Shown piece by piece: positions 10,361 through 22,264 of a stretch of DNA of 64,000 nt; the stretch's first letter is position 1; every line of letters starts with the position of its first letter. The notes beneath the pieces were generated by a model. That model searched no databases, had not been told where the DNA came from, and saw only the letters and a list, made by a program, of their open reading frames with translations. Source of the stretch: Candidula unifasciata (Eukaryota; Mollusca; Gastropoda; Stylommatophora; Geomitridae); NCBI GenBank assembly GCA_905116865.2, contig CAJHNH020008454.1, forward strand, positions 58,501 to 122,500, in the 5' to 3' direction. The position numbers were made by a program, and so were the translations under genes.

Positions 10361-12202
10361 ATGTCATCTCTTGCCGAGTTTATTGAAATGGCCAGACAGC
10401 ATGGGCTGACTGGAGAAAAGGCTTTGGAATGGGCCGATAAAAAGTATACAGATCTCAGAGAGAGACTAGATCGGGCAGACGAGAGAGAGTTTAAAAAGCT
10501 CGAACTGGAGGCTATGCAGAAGGCTAAAGAAATAGAAGCTTGTACTTTAGAAAAACAGTTAGCTGCCCAAGCTGAACTGAAAGATAAGGAGGCTGCTTTG
10601 AGACTACAGGAATTAGCTGCCCAGGCAGAGGCTAGAGACAAAGAAATTGCCGCTCAAGCAGAGAGAGATAGAGTACAGATGGTCATTAAAGAACGTGAGT
10701 TATCTCACACAATGATAATGAAGGATAAAGAGACCATGAGTAACGTTGAGTTACAGAAGGAAAGACTGGCAATGGAACTCAGGGCTAAAGAGTTGGAATT
10801 GGACAGAAATGCTGAAATTCAAATGGAAAAAGCTAAATTGAAAGCAACTGAACCATCATTCAAAAAATATCAAGGCCTAATTAAATATTTTGGCCAGGGA
10901 GACTCCATAGCGGCATGGACGCAAAACTTTGAGTGTATGGCAAAACATGCAAATATGCCTGAGACTGAATGGTCAGTAGTATACAGAAGACACCTTAGTG
11001 GCGAACCTTTGAAACTATTAGAGACTATGCCTGAAGAGAAATTGAACGACTACGATTATGTAAAACGTAGAATTCTACAACATTTTGCTTTGGATGAAGA
11101 GTCCTATAGAAACAATTTCAGGAATATGCAACCTAAACCTGAACAGACATTCACCGATTATGTAGCAGATGTAGAAAACACCTTCGATAAATGGATTGCA
11201 TCAGCTAAAGTGGGAAAATCCTTTGAACTACTTAAAGATTTGCTAATTAGGGATAAAGTGTTATCAAGCGTGCCTCACAGCATGATGACGTTCCTAATCG
11301 AACAAAAGCCAGACAATGTGAAGAATATGGATATAACAGGAACAGCTTACTACAATGCGCATAAGAACATATTTTCTTTCAGTAAAAGCACCGACTTAAA
11401 TTATGGAGCTGCTGTACAACCGACCTACAAGAAAAGACAATTCCACCAGGATGGAGAAAGAAAGCCTTTTAAAGAGCATAGAGAACGAAGATCCTACAGA
11501 GAAAAGGGCCCACTAGTGACATGCGTCCACTGTAAAAAGGAACATGGTAGATGGCAATGGTGTGATGAAAATCCCAAATTTCCACAACATGTTCAAAATA
11601 TAGTAAGGAGAAAAGCCAACAAGTTACGTTCAGGTGCTTTCCCACTTGATTGTCGTTTCTGCCATTCAATTGGTCATTTGCAAGATAAATGCCCACATCG
11701 TGTACCAAACCATCAGGGTGTTGCAGCTGAAAGTCCAGCGGGTAGTGAGTGTGAAAGTGAGAGTGTCATGTCTGATCCAGAAAATGATACGCAACCAACA
11801 GCCTGCGCTGCAGAACTTATGAATTTTACAGACATAAAATGTGAAGTGTGTAAGTCATTTAATGTGAATGGAAAGCTTACGTGTGGTCACGAGATATTAG
11901 CTATAGGGGACGCTAACGCTGCTACTAGCTTTGAGGGGAAGCTGAACTTGAGTAGGGGCTTTGTGAATGGTCATGAATGCTCAATTTTAAGGGACACGGG
12001 TGCCACTGTCTTAGGTATCCGGAAGAGTCTAGTAAAGCCCTGCGATTATACAGGAGAGTTCATTATATGCCGCACTTTCTCAGGTACGAAAGAAAGATAT
12101 GAGTTGGCATGGGCTAACCTCAAATCAGCCTATTTTTTGCGGAGTGACCAAGTTTGCTGTGCTGTCAAACCCTGTCGCCGATGTGATTCTGGGCAATTGT
12201 AA
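10361..12202 (+). CDS. gag: Gag (coiled coil, SCAN-like capsid, zinc knuckles) plus N-terminal protease
   Basis: I start the protein at the ATG at 10361, because upstream codons belong to the leader. It is 613 residues long. Residues 1-160 are highly charged and repetitive in Glu, Lys and Ala, typical of a long coiled coil. Residues about 165-330 form the capsid. Within it, about 245-322 has the helical pattern and Phe/Trp/Leu/Pro positions of a SCAN domain (YRNNFRNMQPKP, then a central FDKW, then FLIEQKP). A first, atypical knuckle is C-X2-C-X3-H-X5-C (residues 388-401). A second is canonical C-X2-C-X4-H-X4-C (431-444). The retropepsin site DTGA is at residue 545. The protease is cut short in this frame: homology passes to the +1 frame at the T6 run 12133-12138, and the residues after that are out of frame. 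Gag would package RNA in cytoplasmic particles. Confidence 0.88.
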   Translation: MSSLAEFIEMARQHGLTGEKALEWADKKYTDLRERLDRADEREFKKLELEAMQKAKEIEACTLEKQLAAQAELKDKEAALRLQELAAQAEARDKEIAAQAERDRVQMVIKERELSHTMIMKDKETMSNVELQKERLAMELRAKELELDRNAEIQMEKAKLKATEPSFKKYQGLIKYFGQGDSIAAWTQNFECMAKHANMPETEWSVVYRRHLSGEPLKLLETMPEEKLNDYDYVKRRILQHFALDEESYRNNFRNMQPKPEQTFTDYVADVENTFDKWIASAKVGKSFELLKDLLIRDKVLSSVPHSMMTFLIEQKPDNVKNMDITGTAYYNAHKNIFSFSKSTDLNYGAAVQPTYKKRQFHQDGERKPFKEHRERRSYREKGPLVTCVHCKKEHGRWQWCDENPKFPQHVQNIVRRKANKLRSGAFPLDCRFCHSIGHLQDKCPHRVPNHQGVAAESPAGSECESESVMSDPENDTQPTACAAELMNFTDIKCEVCKSFNVNGKLTCGHEILAIGDANAATSFEGKLNLSRGFVNGHECSILRDTGATVLGIRKSLVKPCDYTGEFIICRTFSGTKERYELAWANLKSAYFLRSDQVCCAVKPCRRCDSGQL

Positions 12203-13598
12203 AAACATCAAGCTTCTGACTGAAAGTGAAGTATTACAATGGCAGAGTGATAATGTTGCATGTAATGTTGTTACAAGACAACAAACAAGTAGAGAGAATG
12301 ATGTGAGAAAGCGCGAGAGAATGGATAATATTTTAAACCTTGCTCATTCTGATCAACCAAATGTAACAGATGAGTTCATCTCAAAGCAAAGAGATGATGC
12401 TACATTAAAAAAATGTTTACAAGTTGCAGACGGGTCTAAAAATATTTCAAAAAAGGGACAGTGGTCTTTTGGGTTTAAAAATGGTATCCTCACCCGATTC
12501 TACAATAAAGGGGTACATACACTTAACCAGACGGTACTACCCGTTGCTTACAGACAGAAAGCGCTAGAACTGGCTCACGACTCGCCATTAGCAGGACATA
12601 TGGGAACTGAGAAGACTAAGTGCCGACTTCTCAACGAGTTCTACTGGCCAGGCTTTTGCAAAAGCGTAAAAAACTATTGCAAATCATGCCACTTGTGTCA
12701 GACCATGATACAAAAGGGTAAACAGAGGAAAGCCTTGGTTCAACCAACTGACCTGGCCGAAAGACCATTTCAGAAAGTGGCAATAGATCTCGTAGGCCCA
12801 TTAAATACAGTCTCCCATAAAGGAAATAGATACATCCTAACAATGGTCGACTTTTGTAGTAGATGGCCAGAAGCTGCACCACTTAAGAACATCACTTCTC
12901 AAGATGTAGGAGAAGTCTTGTTTCAATGGTTTGCTAGGTTTGGTTTTCCCAACGAGATTCTTACAGACAGGGGCACCCAGTTTATATCCTCTGCAATGCA
13001 ACACTGTAATAAATTGATGGGCATTGACCAAGTTTTTACAAGTCCATATAACCCAGCAGCAAATGGGGTATGTGAGAATCTAAACGGAAATCTAAAAAGA
13101 ATGCTGGCAAAAGTAACAGCAGAAAAACCAACAGACTGGGACATAATGTTGCCAGCCATTCTATTTGCCTACCGAGAGGTACCACAAAGTAGTACTGGAT
13201 TTTCCCCGTTCGAACTTGTTTATGGTGCAAACCCAAGGGGACCCTTATCCATCTACAATGAGTCATTAGTGGGAAGGGTCACAGACACCACAACTGTTAG
13301 TGAATATGATATGGTGACCAACTTAAGGGATAAGATCATGAATGCATGTGTAATCGCAAGACAGTCTTTAGACCAAGCAGGAATAATCTATCGCAAGTAT
13401 GCAAATCAAAATGCCAAAACAATTACTCTTGCAGAAAACGACGACGTATTACTACTTCTCCCCAGTCCTACTGACAGACTATCGGTAGTGTGGCAAGGTC
13501 CATTTAAAGTTACAAGACGCATTTCAGACGTCGATTATCAAATATTATATAAAGGAAAATTAAAGATATATCACATCAACATGTTTAAAACCATATAA
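12099..13598 (+). CDS. pol: Protease C-terminus and integrase
   Basis: The first ATG of this frame is at 12099, but homology begins only at about 12139, where the protease second half reads through NPVADVILGN. The integrase follows. Its HHCC zinc-binding region spans about 12573-12710 (HDSPLAGHMGTEK ... CKSCHLC). The catalytic triad is Asp at 12786, Asp at 12966 and Glu at 13074, giving 35 residues between the last two (D,D35E). The C-terminal GPY/F-type module shows WQGPFKV near 13491. The frame ends at 13596-13598, one turn before the usual end of that module. It catalyses insertion of element cDNA. No RT lies between protease and integrase, which is the feature that sets this element apart from ordinary gypsy elements. 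Confidence 0.9.
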   Translation: MSWHGLTSNQPIFCGVTKFAVLSNPVADVILGNCKNIKLLTESEVLQWQSDNVACNVVTRQQTSRENDVRKRERMDNILNLAHSDQPNVTDEFISKQRDDATLKKCLQVADGSKNISKKGQWSFGFKNGILTRFYNKGVHTLNQTVLPVAYRQKALELAHDSPLAGHMGTEKTKCRLLNEFYWPGFCKSVKNYCKSCHLCQTMIQKGKQRKALVQPTDLAERPFQKVAIDLVGPLNTVSHKGNRYILTMVDFCSRWPEAAPLKNITSQDVGEVLFQWFARFGFPNEILTDRGTQFISSAMQHCNKLMGIDQVFTSPYNPAANGVCENLNGNLKRMLAKVTAEKPTDWDIMLPAILFAYREVPQSSTGFSPFELVYGANPRGPLSIYNESLVGRVTDTTTVSEYDMVTNLRDKIMNACVIARQSLDQAGIIYRKYANQNAKTITLAENDDVLLLLPSPTDRLSVVWQGPFKVTRRISDVDYQILYKGKLKIYHINMFKTI

Positions 13599-15096
13599 GC
13601 AGCGTGAAGAGCAAATTGCATGCAGTTTAATTGATGAACCCGAGGAAGATCCTACAGATGAACAGATATTAACTCCTAGCACTGTTTCAACTGATTCATG
13701 GAAGCAAATAAAAGTTTCTAAAAATTTATCACCTTTACAGGCAAGTGAAATTTATGAACTTTTAAAAGAGTTCGAAAATATTTTTTCAGATATTCCCGAA
13801 AAATGTACCCAGATCAAACATCATATCCATCTGAACACTAATGTACCCATTAGAGTAAAAGAATACCCTGTACCGGTACAGTACAGAGAAAAATTGATAG
13901 ATGAAATCAAAACACTAGTACAGTCAGGAATCATTGTAAGATCCAACTCTTGTTACCGCTCACCTATAGTGATCGTAAAGAAGAAGGATGGGTCTATGCG
14001 TATATGCGTCGATTATAGAAAAATAAACGCCTGTACCAGTTTAGATGCAGAACCCATACCGAATGCCGAGGACTTACTGTCATTCATGGGAAATGCCAAA
14101 TTTTTTTCAAAACTTGATTTGACAAAAGGTTATTGGCAAGTACCTATGACTGAAAGTTCAAGGCATATTACTGCATTTGCGACTCCTGAGGGGTTATATG
14201 AATGGAGGTACATGCCTTTTGGTCTTATTAATGCTCCTGCCACATTTGTTAGGCTTACTAGATTGCTTTTACAAGACATTCCTGATGTGGCAACGTACAT
14301 AGATGATATGTGCATTTTTTCTGATACCTTTGTAAAACATATGACAACGCTCAGAGCTGTGTTTGAGCGAATAAAACAGTTTGGGTTGACAGTTAAACCT
14401 TCTAAAGTGGAAATTGGGTGTGAGGAAATTGAATTTTTAGGACATAAAATTTCAAAAGGGATGCTAATGAGCGATAACAAAATTATTTCAAAAATTTTGA
14501 ACCTTAAGAATCCCACAACAAAAAAGGAAATCCGAAGCTTACTTGGGCTCATTAACTATTATAATAAATTTATCCCAAACTTTAGTCATGAAACTGTTGC
14601 CTTTACCAGATTGTTGAAAAAGGGATCCTCCAACATGATTGAATGGAATACTGAACTTGACCAGGCCTTCGCCAGGATCAAGACACTGTTCTCCAGTCCC
14701 CCCATTTTAAAGTTGCCTAATTTTAAACTGCCTTTCATCCTTAGATGCGATGCCAGTGGGACAGCTATTGCGGGGTGTTTGATGCAATACGAAGATGACA
14801 TATTGCACCCTATCTGCTATATCAGCAGAAAGCTCACTCCTGTTGAAGAGAGATACACCACAGCTGAACAAGAATGCCTTGCAGTTGTCTTCTGCATTTC
14901 AAAGCTGAAACGCTACCTTCTGGGACGTCCTTTTCTGTTACAATCTGATAACAAACCATTACTGGTTATCAAGACTGGAGTCCCGAAAAACAACAGAATT
15001 GCTCGTTGGGCACTACTGCTTCAAAACTACAAATTTGAGATCAGCCACATCAAAGGTATAGACAACAATTTGGCTGATCTGTTGAGTCGTCTATGA
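13564..15096 (+). CDS. pol: Reverse transcriptase and RNase H
   Basis: The open frame begins at 13564, overlapping the integrase frame, although its first ATG is only at 13894. There is no upstream initiation signal, so expression probably needs a frame change from the integrase. RT landmarks are KKKDGSMRICVDYRKIN (finger), SKLDLTKGYWQVPM (first catalytic Asp), MPFGLINAPATF, and the YIDD box at 14296-14307. LLGLINYYNKFIPNF follows in the connection. RNase H shows its acidic residues in RCDASG, AEQECLAV and LQSDNKPL and ends in the ADLLSRL motif. Sequence features are Ty3/gypsy, not Ty1/copia. The protein stops at 15094-15096 with no chromodomain or envelope after it. Confidence 0.92.
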   Translation, partial: RYITSTCLKPYKQREEQIACSLIDEPEEDPTDEQILTPSTVSTDSWKQIKVSKNLSPLQASEIYELLKEFENIFSDIPEKCTQIKHHIHLNTNVPIRVKEYPVPVQYREKLIDEIKTLVQSGIIVRSNSCYRSPIVIVKKKDGSMRICVDYRKINACTSLDAEPIPNAEDLLSFMGNAKFFSKLDLTKGYWQVPMTESSRHITAFATPEGLYEWRYMPFGLINAPATFVRLTRLLLQDIPDVATYIDDMCIFSDTFVKHMTTLRAVFERIKQFGLTVKPSKVEIGCEEIEFLGHKISKGMLMSDNKIISKILNLKNPTTKKEIRSLLGLINYYNKFIPNFSHETVAFTRLLKKGSSNMIEWNTELDQAFARIKTLFSSPPILKLPNFKLPFILRCDASGTAIAGCLMQYEDDILHPICYISRKLTPVEERYTTAEQECLAVVFCISKLKRYLLGRPFLLQSDNKPLLVIKTGVPKNNRIARWALLLQNYKFEISHIKGIDNNLADLLSRL

Positions 15097-16389
15097 TGAC
15101 TATGACGTCAATATCCACAACTCTACTGTACAAGACAGAAACATTTTCGATCTATGATGATTATACAGTATTCAACAACTTTTATTGCAGATCGAAAAGA
15201 TATATATATATCAATATTCTTTTCAGAAATTGGAAAATAATTTATCCTTTTGAAAATAGTCAACGATGACACCAACAGACACTTCAATATGGTGTTCATC
15301 ATTTTCCACATCAATGCTTTATCTGATATAATATACAAATACACAAACAGCCAGATGATTAGGTACTGCATCCAAAAACCAACATTGTGAAAGACTCATT
15401 AAACCGAGCTTACCTACAGCAAGAGCATTTCAGTAACATATTTACCTATCGACTTTGTGCTAGACGTTTCAGGAAAGAACTGTTCATATTGCAGAAATAC
15501 CAAAAATGTGGCAAAACTAGATGTATCTCCTTCAAGCAATAATGTGAACTCTTACAGTTGCAAGATCTTATCTGATATGACATTCTAAATTTCAAAGGCA
15601 TCATTCTAGAATTCAAGGCATATGATATTTGAAACTTAAATATTGTTAGAAGAGATTGTCGCTCCAGAGGAGAGATCACTGAGTATATATGAAGGTGATA
15701 GAAACCTTGTACATTGGGGGAAGTTTCATGTTACAGGTGACATTTTCCATGACTGTTGCAAATGTGTCGTACAGGCCACACTTGTGTTTCTATATACTAC
15801 ACTATATGTCTAGAGGTATGACATGTGTCAGTGGCAGGGATTGCTAGGTAATTTTAGACACATTATTTGACGGGACGTCAAGGAGTCGGGATGACTTAGT
15901 TAGAACCATAGAAGGGTCATGTCTATGACGACCATTGTTATGTTCGCAATGGCGTACAACTCGCACGAGAGTGGGGTTGGGTTCATGTGGGTCCCGGACG
16001 GTTAATAGTCCACCCACAATATTATATAATTAGTCTTAACCTCTATGACTACAAAGTGTTGGTTAGTAGTGGCGTACTTGTGACATGTTGTGATACTATT
16101 GGTAACTTCATGGTTTAGTGTTGTCCTTGTATATGTACATGTCCCATAAGGATGTAAAGATACGTTGTTCTCAGGTGACTGACTCTCATTAGGAAACATC
16201 TCAAATCTATGTTGATAGGAACTTTCATGACTGTTTGTGACAATAATTGGGGGAAGAAAGCAGGATATCCGGAGATGCACTGAACTGAATGTAGACACAA
16301 TTCTGTCGACATCCCATACCCAGGTAGAGATACTTGACTCCAGACGTAGATATGTAAGGTAGACGTCTGTCATCAGGAAGTATCTGTCC
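15097..16389 (+). other. Retrotransposon 3' untranslated region
   Basis: Nearly 1.3 kb separates the RNase H stop from the polypurine tract, long for such elements. No envelope-like protein is encoded on the plus strand. The minus strand has a 129-codon open frame at 16002-16391 that I do not recognise. Confidence 0.75.
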
Positions 16390-16404
16390 AAAAGGAGGGG
16401 TGGA
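16390..16404 (+). promoter_or_regulatory. Polypurine tract
   Basis: AAAAGGAGGGGTGGA immediately precedes the 3' LTR. It is the expected primer site for plus-strand DNA synthesis; the single T breaks an otherwise all-purine run. Confidence 0.8.
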
Positions 16405-18115
<1,711 letters not shown>

Positions 18116-18233
18116 TATTCTGGTCTTTGACCCAAACTGGGCGGGGTGATGAGACATATAGTAAGTAGCTTGAAATGAACTGACTCACCAAGATAACTAA
18201 TTGCACTAACGGCAGATAACTAACGACACTTGA

Positions 18234-18405
18234 TGGGTGATGTGGTTAGCATAACACCGGCCGCCTTTACTTCACAGGATTGTACTCGGTACCCACTCAA
18301 GGCTGACTCGAGCTGGGAGCCAAGGCAATTTAAAAAAAAATCCGGCCCTCATCAGGAATCAAACCCACTACCTTCCGATCCGCAGCGAGCATCTAGCCGA
18401 TAAAC
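18234..18405 (-). repeat. tRNA-derived SINE, family A
   Basis: The body and the tRNA-like head are present on the minus strand. The B-box equivalent reads GGGTTTGATTCC near 18360. The tail found in complete copies is missing. Confidence 0.7.
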
Positions 18406-18744
18406 ATAAATGTAGGCAAATAAATGAGTACTGAAGTTGATATGTGAACATATAGCCAGACCGGTGAACAAAAGACATTGTTGTAGCAACAACAGACACT
18501 TGTTTCAGAGCGCAAGGCAGTGTAGTGCAGTGACGGATTCTGTGTTTGCCCCTGAAAGAGGAAAGATCTAACAACCTCACCAAGGGTTCGAACCTGTTCT
18601 TCCACATGAGAACCCGGCTTTCATAATCGATCGGAAAAAAAACTTGACAAAGATGAGCAAACAGACAGATAAGTAGTTAAAACTGTAACTTTGAATAGCT
18701 GGGGGGAAAAAACAACTCGAGACTGTATTATCATATTCTAATCA

Positions 18745-19085
18745 TGAATTGTCTAAGAAATGTCTAAGAAAAGCAGCGAATAAGACCAGACTAGACAGGA
18801 TAAAGAACATAGACATTAGAAACACTGTCAAAACTACACCATGTTTAGACTACATAGAACATCAAAGAATGAAATGGTTTGGACATCTAACCAGGATGAA
18901 AAATGACCAAATAACATCACAAATTTTCAACCAAAGAAGCTCAGGATATAAGGCAAGAAACGGTGGATTGACGGGGTCTCCGAAACCTGCCAAAAGCATG
19001 GCCTCAGAACATCAGATGCTGCCCGCCTTGCTTATGACAGGAACTTGCATCTCCAAACAACGCTTAGCGGCATACGTGGAAGGAA
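18745..19085 (+). pseudogene. LINE C-terminal fragment
   Basis: One frame reads through KTRLDRIKNIDIRN, HQRMKWFGHLTRM and then, after a frame change, WIDGVSETCQKHGLRTSDAA-like residues. This is the region after the RT domain in many non-LTR retrotransposons. An AAAGT-rich simple repeat follows at 19086-19108. The 5' part is absent. Confidence 0.65.
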
Positions 19086-19554
19086 AAAGTAAAAGTAAAG
19101 TAAAGTAAGTAATCATGAATTACGTAAGTCAAATTCCAACTTGTTACTTTATATCCAGTAGAATTTTTTGTTTAACATAACACTGAAATGCAACACGTTT
19201 ATCACCACATATTTACAATGGTGGAATGTTTTTTAACGGCAATCCTCCTTTATTATTACTTTAATTGCGATAAACTTAGCAATAACAGAATCACAGTGCT
19301 TATCCCTTCTAGCGAAATTTCGTTGTTAAGAATGTATGCATGCACACACACACGCTCCAGGCGTCAATCCTATCAGTTCGCTTGCAGGAAAATCCATGAG
19401 GGAACTGGAAGCCTGAACATTCAAGTGGCAAGAGGTTAAGCGTAAGAAAGTTAGTTGACTCGACCTTCTCTTCTTCTCGCTTTAATTTTCACAGCCAGAA
19501 TTAACGCAGGTAGTTTCTATGCTGCTTTCAGCCTGTGCGGTTCTGTTTGAGGAG

Positions 19555-19640
19555 TTCAGTGATGTATGAGGACATTATTGTGAGGCCTGAGGACGTTGAT
19601 GGGAAGGAGAAGACTGGAGAACATCGTGACGCTAGGAAAG
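19555..19640 (+). repeat. Possible LINE tail fragment
   Basis: A short stretch reads RRLENIVTLGKLEE, like the ENIVTTGK segment of the LINE tail at 60675-60915. It is too short to be sure. Confidence 0.35.
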
Positions 19641-19947
19641 CTGGAGGAGTGGTAGAGGAAGACAGAGAGAGCAGATGCTGGACAGTTTGACATCATGATC
19701 ATCTGTGTTGAAGTTGATTGAAAGTACACAAGACAGAAGGTTGTGGACAGACATGACTGTCTACGCCACACGGTATGGACTCTAAGAAGGAGAAGATGCC
19801 GCTGAAAAAAAGGGGGGGGGGTAGTGGAGATAAAAGAGTCCCAGATTCCGATGCCACTGAGTGAGAACACAATAGGTAGATGTGTAGGATTTAAAAAAAA
19901 AAAAAGAAGAAGAAGAAGAACTTGGTACCCACAACTTCGCAATAGAC

Positions 19948-20133
19948 CAGGGCTATTCGACTAAGTTGGCTTAGGGATCAAACAGTTCAAAAACGAGTAT
20001 CGTCATGGGCCAGTGGCCTCAGCCGGAGCATAGAAATATCGAAAATACAATACAGTTACAAGTTATCCGCGGGTCATTTGCTAGGCCTTGGCGGGCCAGA
20101 TTTGGCTGGAGGGCTGCCAGTTGAAAAGCTCTA
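19948..20133. mobile_element. hAT-type MITE, 186 bp
   Basis: The 8-base sequence CAATAGAC flanks the element at 19940-19947 and 20134-20141, as an hAT target duplication should. The ends CAGGGCTATTCGACTA and (from the other strand) TAGAGCTTTTCAACTG are imperfect inverted repeats. The inside encodes nothing, so it would depend on a transposase from elsewhere. Confidence 0.75.
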
Positions 20134-20559
20134 CAATAGACAGTCCACATTCTTTGGACACTACATTGTGAAGGCAACCCCTCCCCCCCCCCCTCCCACT
20201 CCTTCCTCTTCCTTCTTGCCCAACCTACCAACTCTCATCCATACCCAGTTATTGTAATACTATACTTCTGTATAATTTGCCGATACACCGAGTGGGGGGG
20301 GGGGGGTGTATATGTTAAAAAATACATATGGTATAAATTAAAGTTGTGCGTGGAGGGCTTGTGGGTATGTACACTGGGAAAAGAGTCAAATCAGCAGTCT
20401 AGAAATGTCAACAAACTTTGTACGCCAAGATCGACTTCAATGCGTTGGTCTTAATTCTATTGGCTCGACCTCTCCTCACCGAGCAAATAGCCTTCTGTCG
20501 AGAGCGGCGCATAAAGAACGAACTCTGTAGTTTCGTCGATGATACCCATATGAATATAC

Positions 20560-20830
20560 TTCTTCATCCTTCGTTCGCTTGAAATATATTGTCTATATCT
20601 GCAATGTTGTCTCTAGTATGAACTTCACTGCCTGTTGTAATTCATTCAGCCACCCGTAAAGTTTGGCTTGTACCTATGTTTCTCGTCCATAAAAACTGTT
20701 GCCTTGAAATTTTGTACATCGGACAGTCTTGGAGGACATGATCTCTTGTCTCAGGTGCTAATCCACATGTACACATGGCTGATTTGCCGATCTTAAATTG
20801 TGTGTACATGGCTGCGAAAAAAAATCAGAT
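20560..20830 (-). pseudogene. LINE C-terminal fragment with CCHC-like finger
   Basis: The minus strand reads KIGKSAMCTCGLAPETRDHV and then LQDCPMY. This Cys-Cys-His-Cys pattern sits at the end of RNase-H-bearing (Jockey/I-like) non-LTR polyproteins. Further on it reads FLWTRN before it decays. Confidence 0.6.
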
Positions 20831-20859
20831 CATTTAAAAAAAACATTTGGTTTAAAGCA

Positions 20860-21000
20860 ATGAGATGCACTGTTCCCCTTTCTTTTCAACTTAGCCCTGG
20901 AGAAAATTATAAAGAAATTAAAACAAACAAAAAAACTTAGGAGAAACTACAAGAAAACATGGTTATGCAGATGACATTGATGCCGTTGGAGGCCGTAACG
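20860..21000 (+). pseudogene. LINE RT fragment with YADD motif
   Basis: The plus strand reads FQLSPGENYKE/LEKIIKKLKQTKK and ends in HGYADDIDAVGG-like residues across a frame change. This is the RT palm core of a non-LTR element, opposite in direction to the neighbour at 20560-20830. Confidence 0.55.
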
Positions 21001-21205
21001 GGCTGCGCCGTTAGACTACTTTTTTCAAATCTCAACTGCCAAAATATTGTATACGTATGCAACAATTCACAAGGGCGTTCGGCATTAGTACCCGTAGACC
21101 TGAGGAAATTACTTAAAGTCTAAAAAAATCCCAGCCCTCATTGGGGCTTGAACCTGGGACCTTCGGCACTTGAGGCGGATGACATACCTCGAGACCAGTC
21201 AGCCC
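20995..21205 (-). repeat. tRNA-derived SINE, family B, partial
   Basis: The head is on the right, with the B-box equivalent GGTTCAAGCCC near 21150. The body runs left and is cut at about 20995, where the LINE fragment begins. Confidence 0.65.
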
Positions 21206-21885
21206 CCTATTTACACTGAAATTACATTGAAATTCGACACCGTATTCCGGCACTTTATGCCTAAAACACATAAATTACTTGACAATGTTGTTGTTTTTTT
21301 TTTTTTTTTGGTCCGTTTTCGCAAGTTTAGTAATATGAATTGTTATTTATTGTCTTTTTATTTTTCGGTCAGGGTAACTTATATTGTACACAAGTGTGCA
21401 TGTGCGTGTGTTTGTATATGTAAGTATGTGTAGATGTGTGCATGTTTGCGAACTGGCATGTGATCTAGTGCACTTTTCGTGAATAAGTAAATACTCAGAT
21501 TAAACAAGTAGAAACAGCACACGCCACTTTTCTTCTTGACATTTGCAAATTTCTTTACCACACATGTACTGGAATCTCTGTTGTCAAGATGTGTGTCAAT
21601 ATTTTTAGAAGAAACCTCATCTTGGTAATTATATCACTATTCTTTTGTATTCTATGCTGATAAAGACTTTCTGGTCGCAGCAGTCATGCATCTTTTGTGA
21701 CCCGGATAATATGTAGCTAACTTATACATTTCATTTGGTTTGACACCTTTTCAAAGTACCAGATAAGTCATAAGTCAAAGTAGTTGGCAGGATACTTACC
21801 ACATCCTTCCCCTAAGTGCAGATTGGTTTACTACTATTGGCGACTAGTACTTTATGTTTCGCCCATCAAGGACCAGAAACTGATT
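21206..21885. other. Intergenic, no recognised feature
   Basis: There is a T homopolymer at 21294-21309 and weakly TG-rich sequence at 21390-21450. No gene was recognised. Confidence 0.5.
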
Positions 21886-21889
21886 AATC

Positions 21890-22150
21890 AACTTCGAACA
21901 GTCGGCGTCTGTGACTTAGGCGATGCAAACGCTCTTCATGATGCCGGGGTCATCCGTTCGATCCCAGCTGCGGGCCTTGGGCCATGCGTTGGTTTCGACA
22001 GTGCTATCGAGAAGCCGACCGTCTAGGAATCAATGGCAAACTACCGGATGTAAACTTGCCTAGAAAAACCACAACAGCCACACAAAAAAATGCTGGGGTT
22101 GGTTCTGCAAATTCTTGTAAAGGATTCGCAACTAACAACTTCAAATTTTC
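21890..22150 (+). repeat. tRNA-derived SINE, family D
   Basis: The head around 21905-21975 has a tRNA-like A box (CTTAGGCGATGC) and a B box GTTCGATCCC at 21957-21966. The body includes GCGTTGGTTTCGACAG and the 3' 'CACAACAGCC' block. Confidence 0.8.
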
Positions 22151-22264
22151 TATCGAACAGACAACACAATATTCTTTCAACTTATGATTTTGATTACGAT
22201 GTTGCTTGGTTTGCGGAAATTTTTAAGACCAGTTATTAGCTGTAAAGAAATATTATTTTGTCTC

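Noticed and set aside
16002..16391. Envelope or accessory protein of the retrotransposon
   Set aside because: The frame is antisense to the element, has no signal peptide or membrane segment, and matches nothing known.
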